Below are positions 52,861 through 61,447 of a stretch of DNA of 64,000 bases, one piece after another. Both the position numbers and the translations under genes were made by a program. Origin of the DNA: Metaphire vulgaris. Taxonomy: Eukaryota; Annelida; Clitellata; Crassiclitellata; Megascolecidae. How positions within the stretch are numbered: the stretch's first letter is position 1; each line of letters opens with the position of its first letter. The notes under the pieces are model-generated. The model saw only the letters and a list, made by a program, of their open reading frames with translations. It was not told the origin of the DNA and did not search any database. Where the stretch lies: positions 21,563,922 to 21,627,921 of the forward strand of contig CM030834.1 in NCBI GenBank assembly GCA_018105865.1, read 5' to 3'.

Positions 52861-55800
52861 AAGACAGACAGACAGACAGACAGACAGATAGGCAACACAG
52901 AGTGAGAGAGACACACAAAAAGAGAGAGACATGGAGATACATAGGGTGGGAGAGACACAGAGAGGTACTAGCTGTAGCTTCAAAATAATATATCTTTGAT
53001 GTGCCAAGGATGGAAGTACATAGGCCGATTCACAAATATAAGCATATTAAGAAAACAATATCTACCCAATGAGTCAAAGCTTTCTTTCTACATGTAGCAG
53101 CTGCCAAGTACAAGTCAACAGGAGAGGGAGGGAATTCTTCCCTGAATTTGGTGCATTCCATTGGCTGCTTCTTAGAACCAGCCACACTACATATGTTAGC
53201 TACAGTGCAGTGCATGTGGGCTGTGTTTACCCCATTCAAAATAATTATCTTGATTATTCATGTTGGCCAGTCATCATAATATTAAGTGATAAATGGATCG
53301 AAGCTATTATGGTTCTAAGGCTCAGATAATACAGTGCAAGAATTTAGCACAGGATAAAAACAGGACGGACGGAGGGACAGCTGAAGCAGACAGCCTCCCC
53401 CCACCCACCCACCCACCCACCCACGGATCATCAATCTTACAGGTCAATCGGCTCCAGATTATGATGATGTCAAGAAAGCAATGGTAGCCTTTGTTGTAAA
53501 GAACACAAACTAGACAAAAGTCTTGCATCTGAGAAGCTAAACTACAGTGTAGGAAAGAATTACAACTTTGAAAAGATAGTCCGATGAAGATCCCACACAA
53601 TTGTACAACTGCCAAACTCACTTGAACGCAAGTGATGCGACTTTGACAAAAACGTGACTGATATTACCGGTAACGAAAGTGAAAATAAGAGCTTCTTGCT
53701 TAATGAAATCACTAATGCAAGCAGCTGACATTCTAGCTCATTGTCATTAATTTATGCTCTGACTTGTAGGACAATAGACAACATATCTATCGAAACCCAA
53801 GTAGTCAAAATCATGGAGATCATGTTGAAAGGATGACTAGTGATTAACAGGAAGTACCAGTACTCACAATTCTTGGAACAGCAGTTTGTTTTGCCGGCTT
53901 AAAAATAAAGTAAAGTTTGATAAAAGGAAGGAAGGAAGGAACGAGGGAAGGAAGGAAGGAAGGAAGGAAGGAAGGAAGGAAGGAAGGAAGGAAGGAAGGA
54001 AGGAAGAAAGGAAGGAAGGAAGGAAGGAAGGAAGGAAGGAAGGAAGGTAGGAGAGTAGGAAGAAAGGACAAACTAGGAAGCAATGAAGATGCATCTAATG
54101 GTAACAGATAAATTTATCAATACTGTACTGGTTATTTTTAGAAAATCCTCTACAACTAAATTCCCAGCTGTCAATTACAGCCTACACGGTGACGTCAGAA
54201 GCAGACTTGAACTGTCCCTCTGAAGGTGTCACAATTTTAAACCAATTCATTCTGAATGGACACCAGCACAGTACTTGAACATAGCTCTCAGCCTAATACA
54301 TCACCGTTATCATGTATCGGCGTTGCACTCTGGGGGTTGTTCCACTCCATTAAATCAACTGACTAGACGACTGAATTTTTGTCTGCCTGCTTAAATTTCA
54401 CCCAGGACTTTAAAATAAAAAACCACAACCAATCTGTTAAATCAATGCTCTAAAAACACAATCGGTGCTCCATTCAATAAGCAATTTTGCTGACTTCTAC
54501 CAGAGCAATGAGACAGACACTGGAAACAATTTGAATATGCCAAAATTCTTGCAAGCTTAGTCATTATAAATTATGTCTACGTGTATTGTATTACTATTCA
54601 TTAAACAACATTTTGCAGATCATGTGTTCGAAATTAAATAGACCTCAGGTTTATAAAGTTTTGTGGATTTTGAAATTTACTTTTTAGGATATGATTTCAT
54701 CAACCTTTAATTCAAAAAAGTACACGTGTAACTTTAATCTTACAAGCACTCAAATCCTAGTTAGGACAGTTTTAAAGAAATTTAATGGTCGGTGTTAGTT
54801 TAAGAATATCCCCATGAATGATTTTCTTGGGGAAGATTTTCTTGAGTTGAGAATCCACTGTTCTCTTAGCAGACATGCCTGCTATGAATAAGCAATTATA
54901 AATTAAGTCAATTGTAACTGTCAATTTATTCAAATGAAAAGTTGGTTTAATCTATTTTAAGCTATACCATATCATGACAGAAGAAAAACAAACATTAATC
55001 ACGAGACAAAAAGGCTTGCGTTTTTCAATCACAACAAGTCCACACTTCACGAAACTTTCGCACCTCTGCACATACTATCTAGTCAGATATATCCTATTAT
55101 TCATGTGTTATGTTTGAAATCCATAATTCTGGAGATTGTTAGGCCAAAAAAGCAAAACAAAAAATGAACAACTTGTTATCCATCTAAAATGTTGCATGTG
55201 TATCTTGATGCACCTGAGAATATAGCAGTTAAGCATGCCACTCTGAGATAATTTGTAAATCATAAAGATAAGATTATTCTGGGCTAGAATATATGCAGCA
55301 CTGCTTTTTGGCCTTGATCACCTGCTTTGAAACTATGTGGGAACAGATAAAAACTAAGTGACATAGTTTTTAAATGTGGCATAAGTTTAGTCCTGAGAAT
55401 GAATCATGCAGCAATAGCTTCAGCAAAAACAAAAAATGTACAACCCAGATTTATGATAAAACAAATGCAATCAGAATTTTCTGCTCATCTCCTCCATCGC
55501 CTAGAATATTTCCAGCCCGTACTCCCGCTTCAAAATTCAACCCTGTAAACCAGACCATGTTAATGATTTCCTAAGTTATTCACACGGCATAGCTCTGAAA
55601 AACTTAATATAATGTAACAAAATATACCTTTTTTCGATTTTGCTCCAATCTTTAATTTTGAAGGCCACGCAATATGCGTGTTAGTCTCGCTCATAATCTG
55701 AAATATAAATAAAACAAGACAAAAGTGCGTTAATCATAAAAAACTTTCATGATCTTCAATCTTTGAATCTTACTGAGAGCTAACAATGAGAGAATGGCTT

Positions 55801-57052
55801 GTTAATGGCAACAAACCCTCTTGTTCTTTCTCCCTCAAGTTTCCTGGTTACTGCTAAATGCTCCAGGCCTTCCTTCCTCATTATGTGTCCAAAGAAGACA
55901 AGCTGTCTTTCTATGGTTACCATCAGACTACTTTCTATTCCAATTTCATTCAAGATCTCTTCACTGGTTTCCTCTTCCATTCATGCAATCTTCAACATCC
56001 TTTCACAGAAACCACATTTCTGTGGCTTCCAATTTCATCTGTATGGCCTTGGATATACCCGTATTATGTATCTGCTCCATACAAGAGGACCGACCAAACA
56101 CAGCTTCTAAGCAGTCTTAATCATGTCTCATAAGAGAAGTGCTTATTTGAAAGTATGCTTCGAGTTCTCGAATACTGCCTTGGCCATTCTAATTCTTGAC
56201 TGGAAACGAGTGACACACCGCAGTACTACTGTCCGTCTGCCCACTGTAATGTGTTATACAAGAGACAATACGTGTTATACAAGAGACAATACTGCAGGTC
56301 AGCAAATAAAAAGTAATGCTCAACAATAATGATCAGTCTTAAAATTTTTCATCTTTTCAGTGGAGACTGATGTTAAGTTGGGACAGGGGGCTGCAGCCCT
56401 CAATCCCCCCAAGTTAATCCGGGCCGTGTTGGAAGTGCTGTTCCAATGCCTTCACCCAGACACTTAAGGCTGAATAAGCTAGCTTATCCAAAGTCCAAGG
56501 TCACTAGGCTGAATGTTTAATAAAGTTTACTACAACTGGCAGGCTATTGCACAAGAGAAGACAGTGAATATTTATAAGTTTTTAATGAAAGAATTGCCGT
56601 AAGGACAAACTATATTACATTTCCCTGAAAGTTGTCATGTCTCTCAAAAATAAAACCCTGTTTACAACACAAGATAAGTCCTAAAGCAGATATTTAACGT
56701 CAGCAGTTGATGACTTTATTGCAGTTTTTATTTTAAAATTTAATAGCATTCCTAGTCTGCAGGACTTTGGAACATGAAAAAAGTCCACTACATCAAATAC
56801 CGGTAGGTGGCATAAAAGAATGTCATAAAATCAGAGATTTTAGAAAAGTCAAACTTCAGTCTGGCCAAAACAGAGTTACCCTGGTTCTGTATCACAGCTT
56901 AAATACCTAATTGTAGCTAATAAGCAAATTCAGAAGGCGCATTTGATCAGAGAATGCGGTGGGGGAAAGCATACATGTGTTCAAAATTCTGAATCCCAAG
57001 AACGCTACCTTTTTGAAGAACTCTTCCGCATTTTCTTCGTCCTCTTCAGATG
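30589..57052 (-). CDS. BICC1: Bicaudal-C RNA-binding protein, 20 coding exons (5' partial)
   Basis: Bicaudal-C binds mRNAs through KH domains and polymerises through a C-terminal SAM domain, controlling mRNA localisation, stability and translation in oogenesis, left-right patterning and renal tubules. The 20 exons read as one chain of 3104 coding bases, about 1033 residues after skipping a 35-nt break in exon 14. Visible residues 1-64 (exons 1-3) begin the first KH block (IAWPSKLKIG, DPHIKVSG). Exon 4 has a canonical KH loop VIGKSGHNIK. Exons 5-6 hold a GXXG-less KH-like region (ELLPLVFMFEVP). Exon 7 has a second KH loop FIIGHGGANI. Exons 8-10 hold GCLPLVLMFDLKED and QLMEQLDVFISVKPKPKQ. Exons 11-17 are a disordered Ser/Pro-rich linker. 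Exons 18-20 hold the SAM domain (FSEMGLGKYAELFRQQE, MQTFLTLTDQDLKDLGITTL). The protein ends VSQSVRW-stop, like the family's C-terminal GRW. The N-terminal exon(s) are not in the window. Confidence 0.96.
31027..31126 (-). CDS. BICC1: BICC1 exon S (SAM domain core)
   Basis: The exon encodes IDMQTFLTLTDQDLKDLGIT and TLGARRKMLLAIA, the SAM core. The donor GTAAGT is perfect. Confidence 0.97.
31456..31640 (-). CDS. BICC1: BICC1 exon R (start of SAM domain)
   Basis: The exon ends LLFSEMGLGKYAELFRQQE, the first SAM helix, before a GTGAAT donor. The acceptor GTTTAG lies about 25 nt from a transposon insertion. Confidence 0.96.
31666..31950. mobile_element. hAT-like MITE, 285 bp, in BICC1 intron
   Basis: Exact duplications GTAAAAGT flank it (31658-31665, 31951-31958). 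The ends CATAGGTGGATCTAGGG and CAGAGGCGGATCTAGGG (reverse strand) are inverted repeats. It contains two TGACARGCMAAAAAAGGTCG-type motifs and GGCGCCC blocks. Confidence 0.88.
32056..32194 (-). CDS. BICC1: BICC1 exon Q
   Basis: 46 codons plus one base run DVEEDCEAWKIGVNSVNQTV to QQQDR. They lie between a TTGTAG acceptor and a GTAAGA donor, with both phases matching. Confidence 0.86.
32501..32572. mobile_element. TTAA-flanked mini-element, 72 bp
   Basis: TTAA lies at both sides (32497-32500, 32573-32576). The ends CCCCTTTAC and CCCCTTTACC (reverse strand) are inverted. The interior has AAAATGGACGGATAT. The TTAA target and CCCTTT ends suggest piggyBac. Confidence 0.75.
32685..32839 (-). CDS. BICC1: BICC1 exon P
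   Basis: The exon encodes AMQKKPV and YWAGLGFSRSMPASEIRDRL, the conserved WSGLGFSKSMP motif of the family, then KMTTPYE. The chosen donor GTGAGA at 32684 gives phase 0, which the next exon needs. The frame stays open beyond it to 32634. Confidence 0.94.
33006..33187 (-). CDS. BICC1: BICC1 exon O
   Basis: The exon reads DGDMERDGDRESDCSSEMSN and on to ETDYEHMKALASK, matching the family's FDYEQKKLLATKA segment. The acceptor is GATCTAG and the donor GTGGGT. Confidence 0.92.
33678..34091 (-). CDS. BICC1: BICC1 exon N with internal frame break
   Basis: The exon opens in phase at 34091 and reads Ser/Pro/Thr-rich linker to MGYHP. Read straight on, it meets a stop near 33737. Skipping 33740-33774 (35 nt, GT...AG ends) continues as LMDEERHDLLEENRQHTYPV to a strong GTAAGG donor at 33677. 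That donor gives exactly the phase needed by the next exon, so the downstream piece is very likely coding. A single missing base would also restore the frame. Confidence 0.75.
34711..34971 (-). CDS. BICC1: BICC1 exon M (linker)
   Basis: 261 bp encode a Pro/Ser/Leu-rich segment followed by an acidic ANLVDLFGDAFDAK part. The phase is 1 to 1, with a TTCCAG acceptor and a GTACGT donor. Confidence 0.85.
35216..35270. repeat. (CT)n in BICC1 intron
   Basis: About 55 bp of CT. On the gene strand it is GA-rich, so it does not act as a polypyrimidine tract. Confidence 0.9.
35385..35720 (-). CDS. BICC1: BICC1 exon L (linker)
   Basis: 336 bp encode a Pro/His/Ser-rich linker (for example YPPFYPSPPFSYMPSYG). 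The phase is 1 to 1, with a GATCAG acceptor and a GTAAGG donor. Confidence 0.86.
36510..36735 (-). pseudogene. Non-LTR retrotransposon reverse transcriptase C-terminus (decayed)
   Basis: The minus strand reads GRQRTRWTDCISKDLN and, after a frame change, EELASNRDKWREIVSEST, matching the C-terminal tail of RTE-like endonuclease/reverse transcriptase proteins. It ends in a (GA)n tail and carries frame breaks. Confidence 0.65.
36800..36946 (-). CDS. BICC1: BICC1 exon K (linker)
   Basis: 147 bp are open with a matching phase on both sides (1 to 1). The sequence is a poorly conserved linker, so support comes from frame, the TTGTAG acceptor and the GTATCC donor. Confidence 0.8.
37368..37439. mobile_element. 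TTAA-flanked mini-element, 72 bp
   Basis: TTAA lies at 37364-37367 and 37440-37443. The ends CTCTTAAAC and CCCTTTAAAC (reverse strand) are inverted. Length equals that of the 32501 copy, though the interior is diverged. Confidence 0.5.
37765..37885 (-). CDS. BICC1: BICC1 exon J
   Basis: The exon encodes SVIVKTIESNTQNVYEARRR and ILGL, the end of the KH region, then begins the linker. The acceptor is TGGCAG and the donor GTTGGT. Confidence 0.93.
37984..38060. repeat. (CA)n microsatellite
   Basis: 38 pure CA units, about 100 nt upstream (gene strand) of BICC1 exon J. Confidence 0.95.
38466..38835 (+). pseudogene. Non-LTR retrotransposon reverse transcriptase fragment
   Basis: The frame reads HIDNLIFAEDVIIIDHKYKH, corresponding to the catalytic FADD box (here FAED), then MGMNINSSKTKIMAFG, typical of RTE-like reverse transcriptases. 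After a stop, LFGHICRMNDERLIKRILLG follows in another frame. It is dead and lies within a BICC1 intron. Confidence 0.75.
38847..38917. mobile_element. TTAA-flanked mini-element, 71 bp
   Basis: TTAA lies at 38843-38846 and 38918-38921. The ends CCCTTTTACC and CCCCTTTCCC (reverse strand) are inverted. The interior CAAATGGACGAGTAT matches the 32501 copy. It is inserted at the end of the reverse transcriptase fragment. Confidence 0.7.
39022..39205. mobile_element. hAT-like MITE, 184 bp
   Basis: Flanked by CCAACGGG and ACAACGGG (7 of 8). The ends CAGGGATATTTCTAGG and CAGGGATATTTTTACACC (reverse strand) are inverted. Same family as 847-1011. The interior has two copies of GTCGACCTCAAATTGGGGG. Confidence 0.83.
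39324..39397 (-). CDS. BICC1: BICC1 exon I
   Basis: The exon encodes LLSQLMEQLDVFISVKPKPK and QTTK, matching the KH-like segment of the family. The acceptor is TTGTAG and the donor GTTGGT. Confidence 0.95.
40022..40197. mobile_element. Tc1/mariner- or pogo-like MITE, 176 bp
   Basis: The ends CAGTAGAACTTTG and CAGTAAAACTACG (reverse strand) are inverted. The left flank is TA, the right flank CA. The family assignment is by terminal style only. Confidence 0.5.
40382..41152. mobile_element. hAT-like element, 771 bp
   Basis: The ends TAGGGATATACACACACGGG and TAGAGATGTGCGGGTACAGC (reverse strand) are inverted repeats. The flanks ATGTATAT (40374-40381, 41153-41160) match, though the left one lies in a (TATG)n tract. 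Many GGGTACGGGT repeats lie near both ends. No transposase is visible. Confidence 0.72.
41182..41239 (-). CDS. BICC1: BICC1 exon H
   Basis: 19 codons plus one base encode GCLPLVLMFDLKEDIEIDQ. The acceptor is TTTTAG and the donor GTTAGT. A hAT-like insertion ends 29 nt into the downstream intron. Confidence 0.95.
41490..41760 (+). pseudogene. Non-LTR retrotransposon reverse transcriptase C-terminus
   Basis: The sequence reads RHICRTRDERLIQTVMMG, RKRGRPERRWIDDILEW and, after a frameshift, IRMARERK. It ends in a (GAT)n tail, the usual 3' structure of RTE-like elements. It lies in the BICC1 intron between exons G and H. Confidence 0.75.
42269..42481 (-). CDS. BICC1: BICC1 exon G (KH, GHGG loop)
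   Basis: 71 codons include LLDIASQHHLFIIGHGGANI and TINFPDPAAIEPQ, a second KH with an intact loop. The acceptor is TAACAG and the donor GTTTGT. Confidence 0.97.
43418..43651 (-). CDS. BICC1: BICC1 exon F (KH-like region)
   Basis: 78 codons run from ELLPLVFMFEVP through VSINIKTRHQVFVKTVIVRG to FTGR. This is the KH-like block without a GXXG loop. The donor is AGA followed by GTAGGG. Confidence 0.95.
43965..44041. mobile_element. TTAA-flanked mini-element, 77 bp
   Basis: The left flank is TTAA (43961-43964), the right flank CTAA. The ends CCCTTTTGC and CCCTTTGGC (reverse strand) are inverted. Confidence 0.55.
44217..44270 (-). CDS. BICC1: BICC1 exon E
   Basis: 18 codons, VSIAGLCEGVELARTRIR, form the end of the KH fold. 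The donor is CGA followed by GTTAGT. Confidence 0.93.
45815..45973 (-). CDS. BICC1: BICC1 exon D (canonical KH, GKSG loop)
   Basis: 53 codons hold VTLKMDVSHTEHSHVIGKSG and CHIHFPDSNRN, the best-conserved KH core of the family, with an intact GXXG RNA-binding loop. The acceptor is GTGACAG and the donor GTGACA. Confidence 0.97.
46195..46473 (-). mobile_element. tRNA-derived SINE, full length, 279 bp
   Basis: A perfect 13-bp target duplication TTAAGTCAATTAA flanks it (46182-46194, 46474-46486). On the minus strand the head has an A-box-like TTAGCAGAGTGGTAAC and a B box GGTTCGATCCC. The body holds CTCAGCCTTCATTCG and the 3' end has CCTTTACCTTTTACCTTTAA repeats. Confidence 0.9.
46838..46917 (-). 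CDS. BICC1: BICC1 exon C (first KH domain, end)
   Basis: The exon follows an 8.7-kb intron. The TTGCAG acceptor completes the Asp codon of DPHIKVSGHKD. The exon ends SILDTK before a GTGTGC donor. Confidence 0.95.
47096..47285. mobile_element. Tc1/mariner- or pogo-like MITE, 190 bp
   Basis: TA lies on both sides (47094-47095, 47286-47287). The ends CAGTGAAACCTGCTTAATTG and CAGTGGATCCCACTTAATCG (reverse strand) are inverted. Short direct repeats of TATGCGATTA lie inside. Confidence 0.68.
48115..48860 (-). pseudogene. CR1-like non-LTR retrotransposon, reverse transcriptase C-terminus and 3' UTR
   Basis: The minus strand at 48661-48757 reads VRNSDKFPIPFAQTNTRLFA and IRLFGPRIWN, the characteristic C-terminal RN...GP.IWN motif of CR1/jockey-type reverse transcriptases. 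Upstream codons are interrupted by stops. The lower part is the 3' UTR, shared with 19860-21250. Confidence 0.72.
48940..49190. mobile_element. Decayed MITE related to 6738-7050
   Basis: It shares ATAGGAAGTTGGTGGGG, GAAGAAAAAA and GGATGCATCCCC with the 6738 copy, in the same order. It holds two TTGACAAGCAAAAA-type motifs. The ends are not clear. Confidence 0.6.
50446..50660 (+). mobile_element. tRNA-derived SINE with (AAT)n tail
   Basis: A B box GGGTTCGAACCTG lies near 50497-50509, with a tRNA-like head from GAGGCAGATTAGCGGC. CCTTGAGCAAGTTGTCC follows, and the element ends in (GAT)n/(AAT)n. Confidence 0.62.
51060..51420 (-). mobile_element. Possible CR1/L2-type retrotransposon 3' fragment
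   Basis: An (ATT)n block at 51060-51112 adjoins TGCACTTCTATAGC, the reverse complement of a GCTATA...GTGCA-type 3' end. No clear protein remains. Confidence 0.35.
52811..52888. repeat. (GA)n(CAGA)n microsatellite
   Basis: It has the same unit pairing as 6363-6436. Confidence 0.92.
53926..54046. repeat. (GGAA)n microsatellite
   Basis: About 30 GGAA units with few interruptions, inside the 8.7-kb BICC1 intron. Confidence 0.95.
55628..55697 (-). CDS. BICC1: BICC1 exon B (first KH domain)
   Basis: A TTTCAG acceptor precedes IMSETNTHIAWPSKLKIGAK, followed by SKK and a GTATAT donor. It is nearly identical to known Bicaudal-C in this segment. Confidence 0.96.
55780..56115 (-). pseudogene. Non-LTR retrotransposon reverse transcriptase fragment
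   Basis: The minus strand reads LLYGADT, then EATEMWF in a shifted frame, and MEEETSEEILNEIGIESSL followed by QLVFFGHIMRKEGLEHLAV. This order matches the C-terminal region of RTE-like elements. Several frame breaks are present. Confidence 0.72.
57009..57052 (-). CDS. BICC1: BICC1 exon A (first in window)
   Basis: A 44-bp exon lies between a TTGTAG acceptor and a GTAGCG donor. It encodes SEEDEENAEEFFKK, which aligns with the acidic EDFFQK segment just before the first KH domain. It is short, so it rests mainly on its phase match with the next exon. Confidence 0.85.
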
Positions 57053-58179
57053 CTACAACATGATAAAGAAGACAATTCAGCGATCGCATGAGCGAGCATT
57101 CAATTACATGACACCAATAGCAACGACAAGAATGCCAATACAAGAACATCCATGCATATGGCCAATCTATGGTAAGAACAAAAATTACCAGAAAATTGGT
57201 CAGTTGGCAAGCCAAACAGTTTCAAGTTTCTTTTTTATCTGCCTGTAGCTAAAATTTTAAAACACTGTCCAACTTGTCCTAATTTGAAATGAGAATTTCT
57301 CCGCTTCTTTCCTACTTCTTGTTTTATTATTCAAAATCAATGAAAATTATAAAATACGCCAATCATATTTATTATGAAGATGAAAAGTAAAACCAAATCA
57401 CGCACAGGGCAGACTGAAAGCACAACAACAACTTTTTAGTGCCTAATTGTCACACAATCACAAAATTTATTTTCACAATCACAACATTTATTTTTATAAT
57501 CAATAATCTATATAATTTTATTATTATAATTAGAAACAGTTATACTCTGCCATACTGGTTTATGCTAGTATGCAAAAATGGATACTGCTATAGGAAGCAC
57601 ATCACAACCGGACAATTTATTGCTGACTAGCTATCAATCAGTGTCTATTTGATTTGGAGTTGGAATATATTTGTGAACACCCCACTAAATGTCCCACAGT
57701 CATTCAACTTTCTCTTATACATGAAATGCCATTAAACTTTCTCTCACAGACAAAATGTGGGTGAACAAATAGAAATGAACTTCTAAACATAAATATTAAC
57801 TTTCCAGACATCTGTCCTGGCAAAGTAGCATTTCATAACCATGACTCACCAAATGCGAAACTCAATATGAGTATATTGCATTTCAAAAATCACTGCAGAC
57901 AGTGAGGATACAACTCCAGTAATAGTATTCCACAGATAACAGATAAACACAGCTAGGCTGATGAATAAGCACAGTCCAATGGTCTTAAGACTCTAAACCA
58001 CCAGGTCAAAAATACCTAAGGTTCATGAAAGATTGGAATATTCAGGCTCAATCCACAGATTACAGGCACAAAAGTTGTTTTGGTGAAATTGCAATCTATT
58101 TACCAAGTGCTTCTAACAAATGGACCTTTATAATCACTCTAAAATAGGTTGAAATGTATAAAAACTTTACATCATGTCA

Positions 58180-58301
58180 CGTTTCGGACTGATCTTCTGG
58201 CTTGACCTGGCTCTAATGCTATTTGGATTTGGTGCGCCATCGGCTGATGCCCTGGGCATTATGATAGTGGCGCTATAGAAGTTGATTGATTGATTGATTG
58301 C
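58180..58301 (+). mobile_element. Non-LTR retrotransposon 3' tail with (GATT)n
   Basis: Second copy of the tail family, ending GTGGCGCTATAGAAG and (TTGA)n. It shares CTGGCTCTAAT with 63375-63482. Confidence 0.65.
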
Positions 58302-58594
58302 TATAAAAAGCTATACCAAAAGAACAGAAAAGAGTGAACAAGTAAATAAATCAGAACAATTGCAAATTTAGAGAAAAATCCACAAACAATATGGCTATAG
58401 TATTACTATAGTATGTAATATGTAATGTACTGTAACAAACATAGTTAAATATGCCACAAAAAACAATAATTAACAGTCCATAAAATTGCTTGTTCTATAA
58501 ACTCACCGTGAAATTTAAAACAGTTAAATGTTTTACGCCATTTTTTTATTCAGTTGACATGAAAACATTAGGCAAACAATACAATTAAAGAGAC

Positions 58595-58859
58595 TTGAGT
58601 CCGAGCATCGAGTTCCGGCGCTTATCTTCGGCCTCGGGAATCAGCGACGTAGGTGGTATAAGCCATTAATCTGGGATAGGCTGCCATTACTTTCCCCCAG
58701 ATCCATGCTTTACCTCACAGCTTAACGTTGCTTCTCATTTTAACACCGTCCTCTAGTGAGTAAGGCTGAATCGACCTTAGGGCTCCTGCAGGTATCAAAC
58801 CGCGACCTTCTGCCCCATTGTCCAGTGTTGTTACCACTCTGCTAACTTCCCGCTCCATC
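58595..58859 (-). mobile_element. tRNA-derived SINE, second copy, 265 bp
   Basis: Same family as 46195-46473. An 11-bp perfect target duplication ATTAAAGAGAC flanks it (58584-58594, 58860-58870). The B box is mutated. Confidence 0.88.
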
Positions 58860-58912
58860 ATTAAAGAGACACAACTGTAACTACAAACACAGTCCGTTCA
58901 GCAAAATAACGT

Positions 58913-58990
58913 CCATAATTAAATATCTATGCCATAATTAAATATCTATGCCATAATTAAATATCTATGCCATAATTAAATATCTATGCC
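58913..58990. repeat. 19-bp tandem repeat, four copies
   Basis: The unit CCATAATTAAATATCTATG is repeated four times without error. Confidence 0.95.
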
Positions 58991-60670
58991 GTTGAGCAGG
59001 AAGAGTAAAATTCTGAGCAATTCATTGGCTTATAAATCACTACATTCTGGATAAAATCAATACTTAAAAATCACAGCTGAAAATTTATGACAAACGCCCA
59101 AAAGATTTCAAATAAACAGGCTATCTGGTTCACTGTTGATATGGAGAGAGGGAGGGAGAGAGGGAGAGAGAGAGAGAGAGAGAGAGTCCTGAACTCAGTA
59201 AAAGAGGTCTTTCGGTGGATGGTGCAAAAATCTTCCCTCAGACCCACCAATCTGTCAATTCAAGAAGCACTTAAGCACTTGGCTTAAATCTATGTGTCTC
59301 TGTCTCTGTGGACTTTCTTTCCTCAGCGGACTGTCTAGCCACCATAGACTGGCTTGACTTTTCATGCACTGACCTGCTCTCTTCTGCAGATGGATTTGAA
59401 GGTCAAGAAATGATACCCCGGCAGTGATATCATATCATCGGGGTACTTAAGAAAGTGGAATTGTAGTGAATACAGTTATTATTACTTGGCAGTTATGTCA
59501 ACACATAAATTGGCAACACATATTGTCTTACAGTTGCTGGTTGGCTTGTTACCCCTTTCCAGATTGGAATCCAAGTCAACCACCAGTCTACCATCATTTT
59601 CTATCATTAGCATAATAATAGCTCTTAAATCCAGGTTTATCTCCTATCTAGGAGACTTTTTAGACAATGCAAATGTTTCTCTAAAAGACTTTTATACAAT
59701 TCAAATGTTTCATATGTTATAACTCATTCAACTTGCCTACCGGTACTTGTGCAAGCCTGTTAAACTCTATTATGCTACCATACTAATTAATATCAGAGTG
59801 ACTGTGACAGAAAGGCATAGAGCTCTCAATGATTCTGATGCTAAATGAGGTCTATACACAATGACAATAGCTTGCGATATCTGGTGCTCTCTCACAGCAA
59901 AAAGACAAAACTAGGAGCCACAGTGAATTCTAGAAATCTGCAGGTTCAAATCTTTCATCAACATAGACATTAAAACTCACTGGATAGAGCCTATTCTATG
60001 GTTAAGACAGCCAGAAGTTGAAGCAAGTTTTCCATCATTTTACCCACAGTGTTGTCATGGTAACCATTGCCCAGATGTTTACAGTGTAAGCACTTTCAAT
60101 GGCACACACTCAATGTAAAATGGTGGGAAATTGGCTTCACTCTCAGAAACCACATACTCTATCTGGTGAAAATTAATGTCTACGTTCATCGGGCACTTAT
60201 TTCGCGTAAGCAAATATGAGTTTCTACTCAAACGAACAAGCCCAAACCCAAATGAATGTACCAGTAGGTAAGAAGTGAAACAGGAAAGAAGGAAAATAGG
60301 AGAAATAAAGAGTGAGGAGAATGCAATTGAAAGGCGACAGCAGAAATGAGGTCAGTGAAATGAGTGATGACTGAAGCACAGGAGAAAAAGAAGGCAGAAG
60401 ACATAAATCATTGCATAAATATAGATAGTTGCACACAAACACAATAACACAATGTGTTAATACAGCAGAGAAGCAAAATTCCAGTGCCCTGTATCAAGTA
60501 CTCAGCTAACTCAATTGCAGAAAGTTAACAGCAGATCTCAAACTAGTTTCTCAACAAATCAAGAAAATAATCTTAAAAATAACATGATGGTATGGTTGTA
60601 TAAAATAGTAGTTTACAGTTCATTAGTTCAGTTAAGAACTGTAGAACAAAGGATATCCAGATGGATATCC

Positions 60671-60848
60671 CAGTGTTTTATACAGGCCTGTTAGGAGGGA
60701 AGATCCCCCCAAACCTCAAAATTCCCCCCAAAATCCCAGCACTTACACAAATTTTGCATTGAACTGTGTCTTTTCCCCTCCAACCAAGTCGATCCCCCCG
60801 AAAGCCTCAATTTCCCCCCCAAAGGCCTGGAGTCTGGATAAAACACTG
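60671..60848. mobile_element. hAT-like MITE, 178 bp
   Basis: Exact duplications GGATATCC flank it (60663-60670, 60849-60856). The ends CAGTGTTTTATACAGGCC and CAGTGTTTTATCCAG (reverse strand) are inverted. Same family as 23682-23869. It sits in a local GGATATCC-rich tandem array (to about 60910). Confidence 0.83.
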
Positions 60849-61447
60849 GGATATCCTTTGGGATATCCGCATTGATATCCTTTGGAATATCTGTATGGAT
60901 ATCCTTTGCAGCAAGCAGCACAGCAGATGCTGTGGACCAAGGATTGAAATATTTTGGGTAATCTTGTCAACGGCGGTCCCAAATTTAAAAAAAAAAAATT
61001 TACTGGTAATTGAAAATATTGCATCGTTTCCAATACCATAAATATGCATAGTTTTCACCCAGCCATCGTAAATATTGTCCGAAAACCGAGTGTATTTTTA
61101 ACAGCAGTCAACAGATCCAATGTGCGCATAATGCACATAACGCATTAAAACTTGGAAAGATCTGTATTACACGACAAGTATGAAGTGCTACTGCGTAATG
61201 CCCTTAATCCATGACAGCTCACTCCAGGGATAATGAAGCTTCAGTTACAAGACATTATTAAAGCAAATTGTGCAAGTGAAACAGCTGATGGATGAACAGT
61301 TTCGAGAGCAAATCCATCATATCACACCACTGGATACATACATCCTTTTTACTTATATAAAAATAGATATTCTATGTACTGATGAGAACAAAGTAACTTT
61401 GGGTTCAGTATCCTCAATCATGTGGTCACTGCCATGACCATCTATAC

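Noticed and set aside
58913..58990. A CRISPR-like array
   Set aside because: It is a head-to-tail 19-bp tandem repeat without spacers, in animal DNA.
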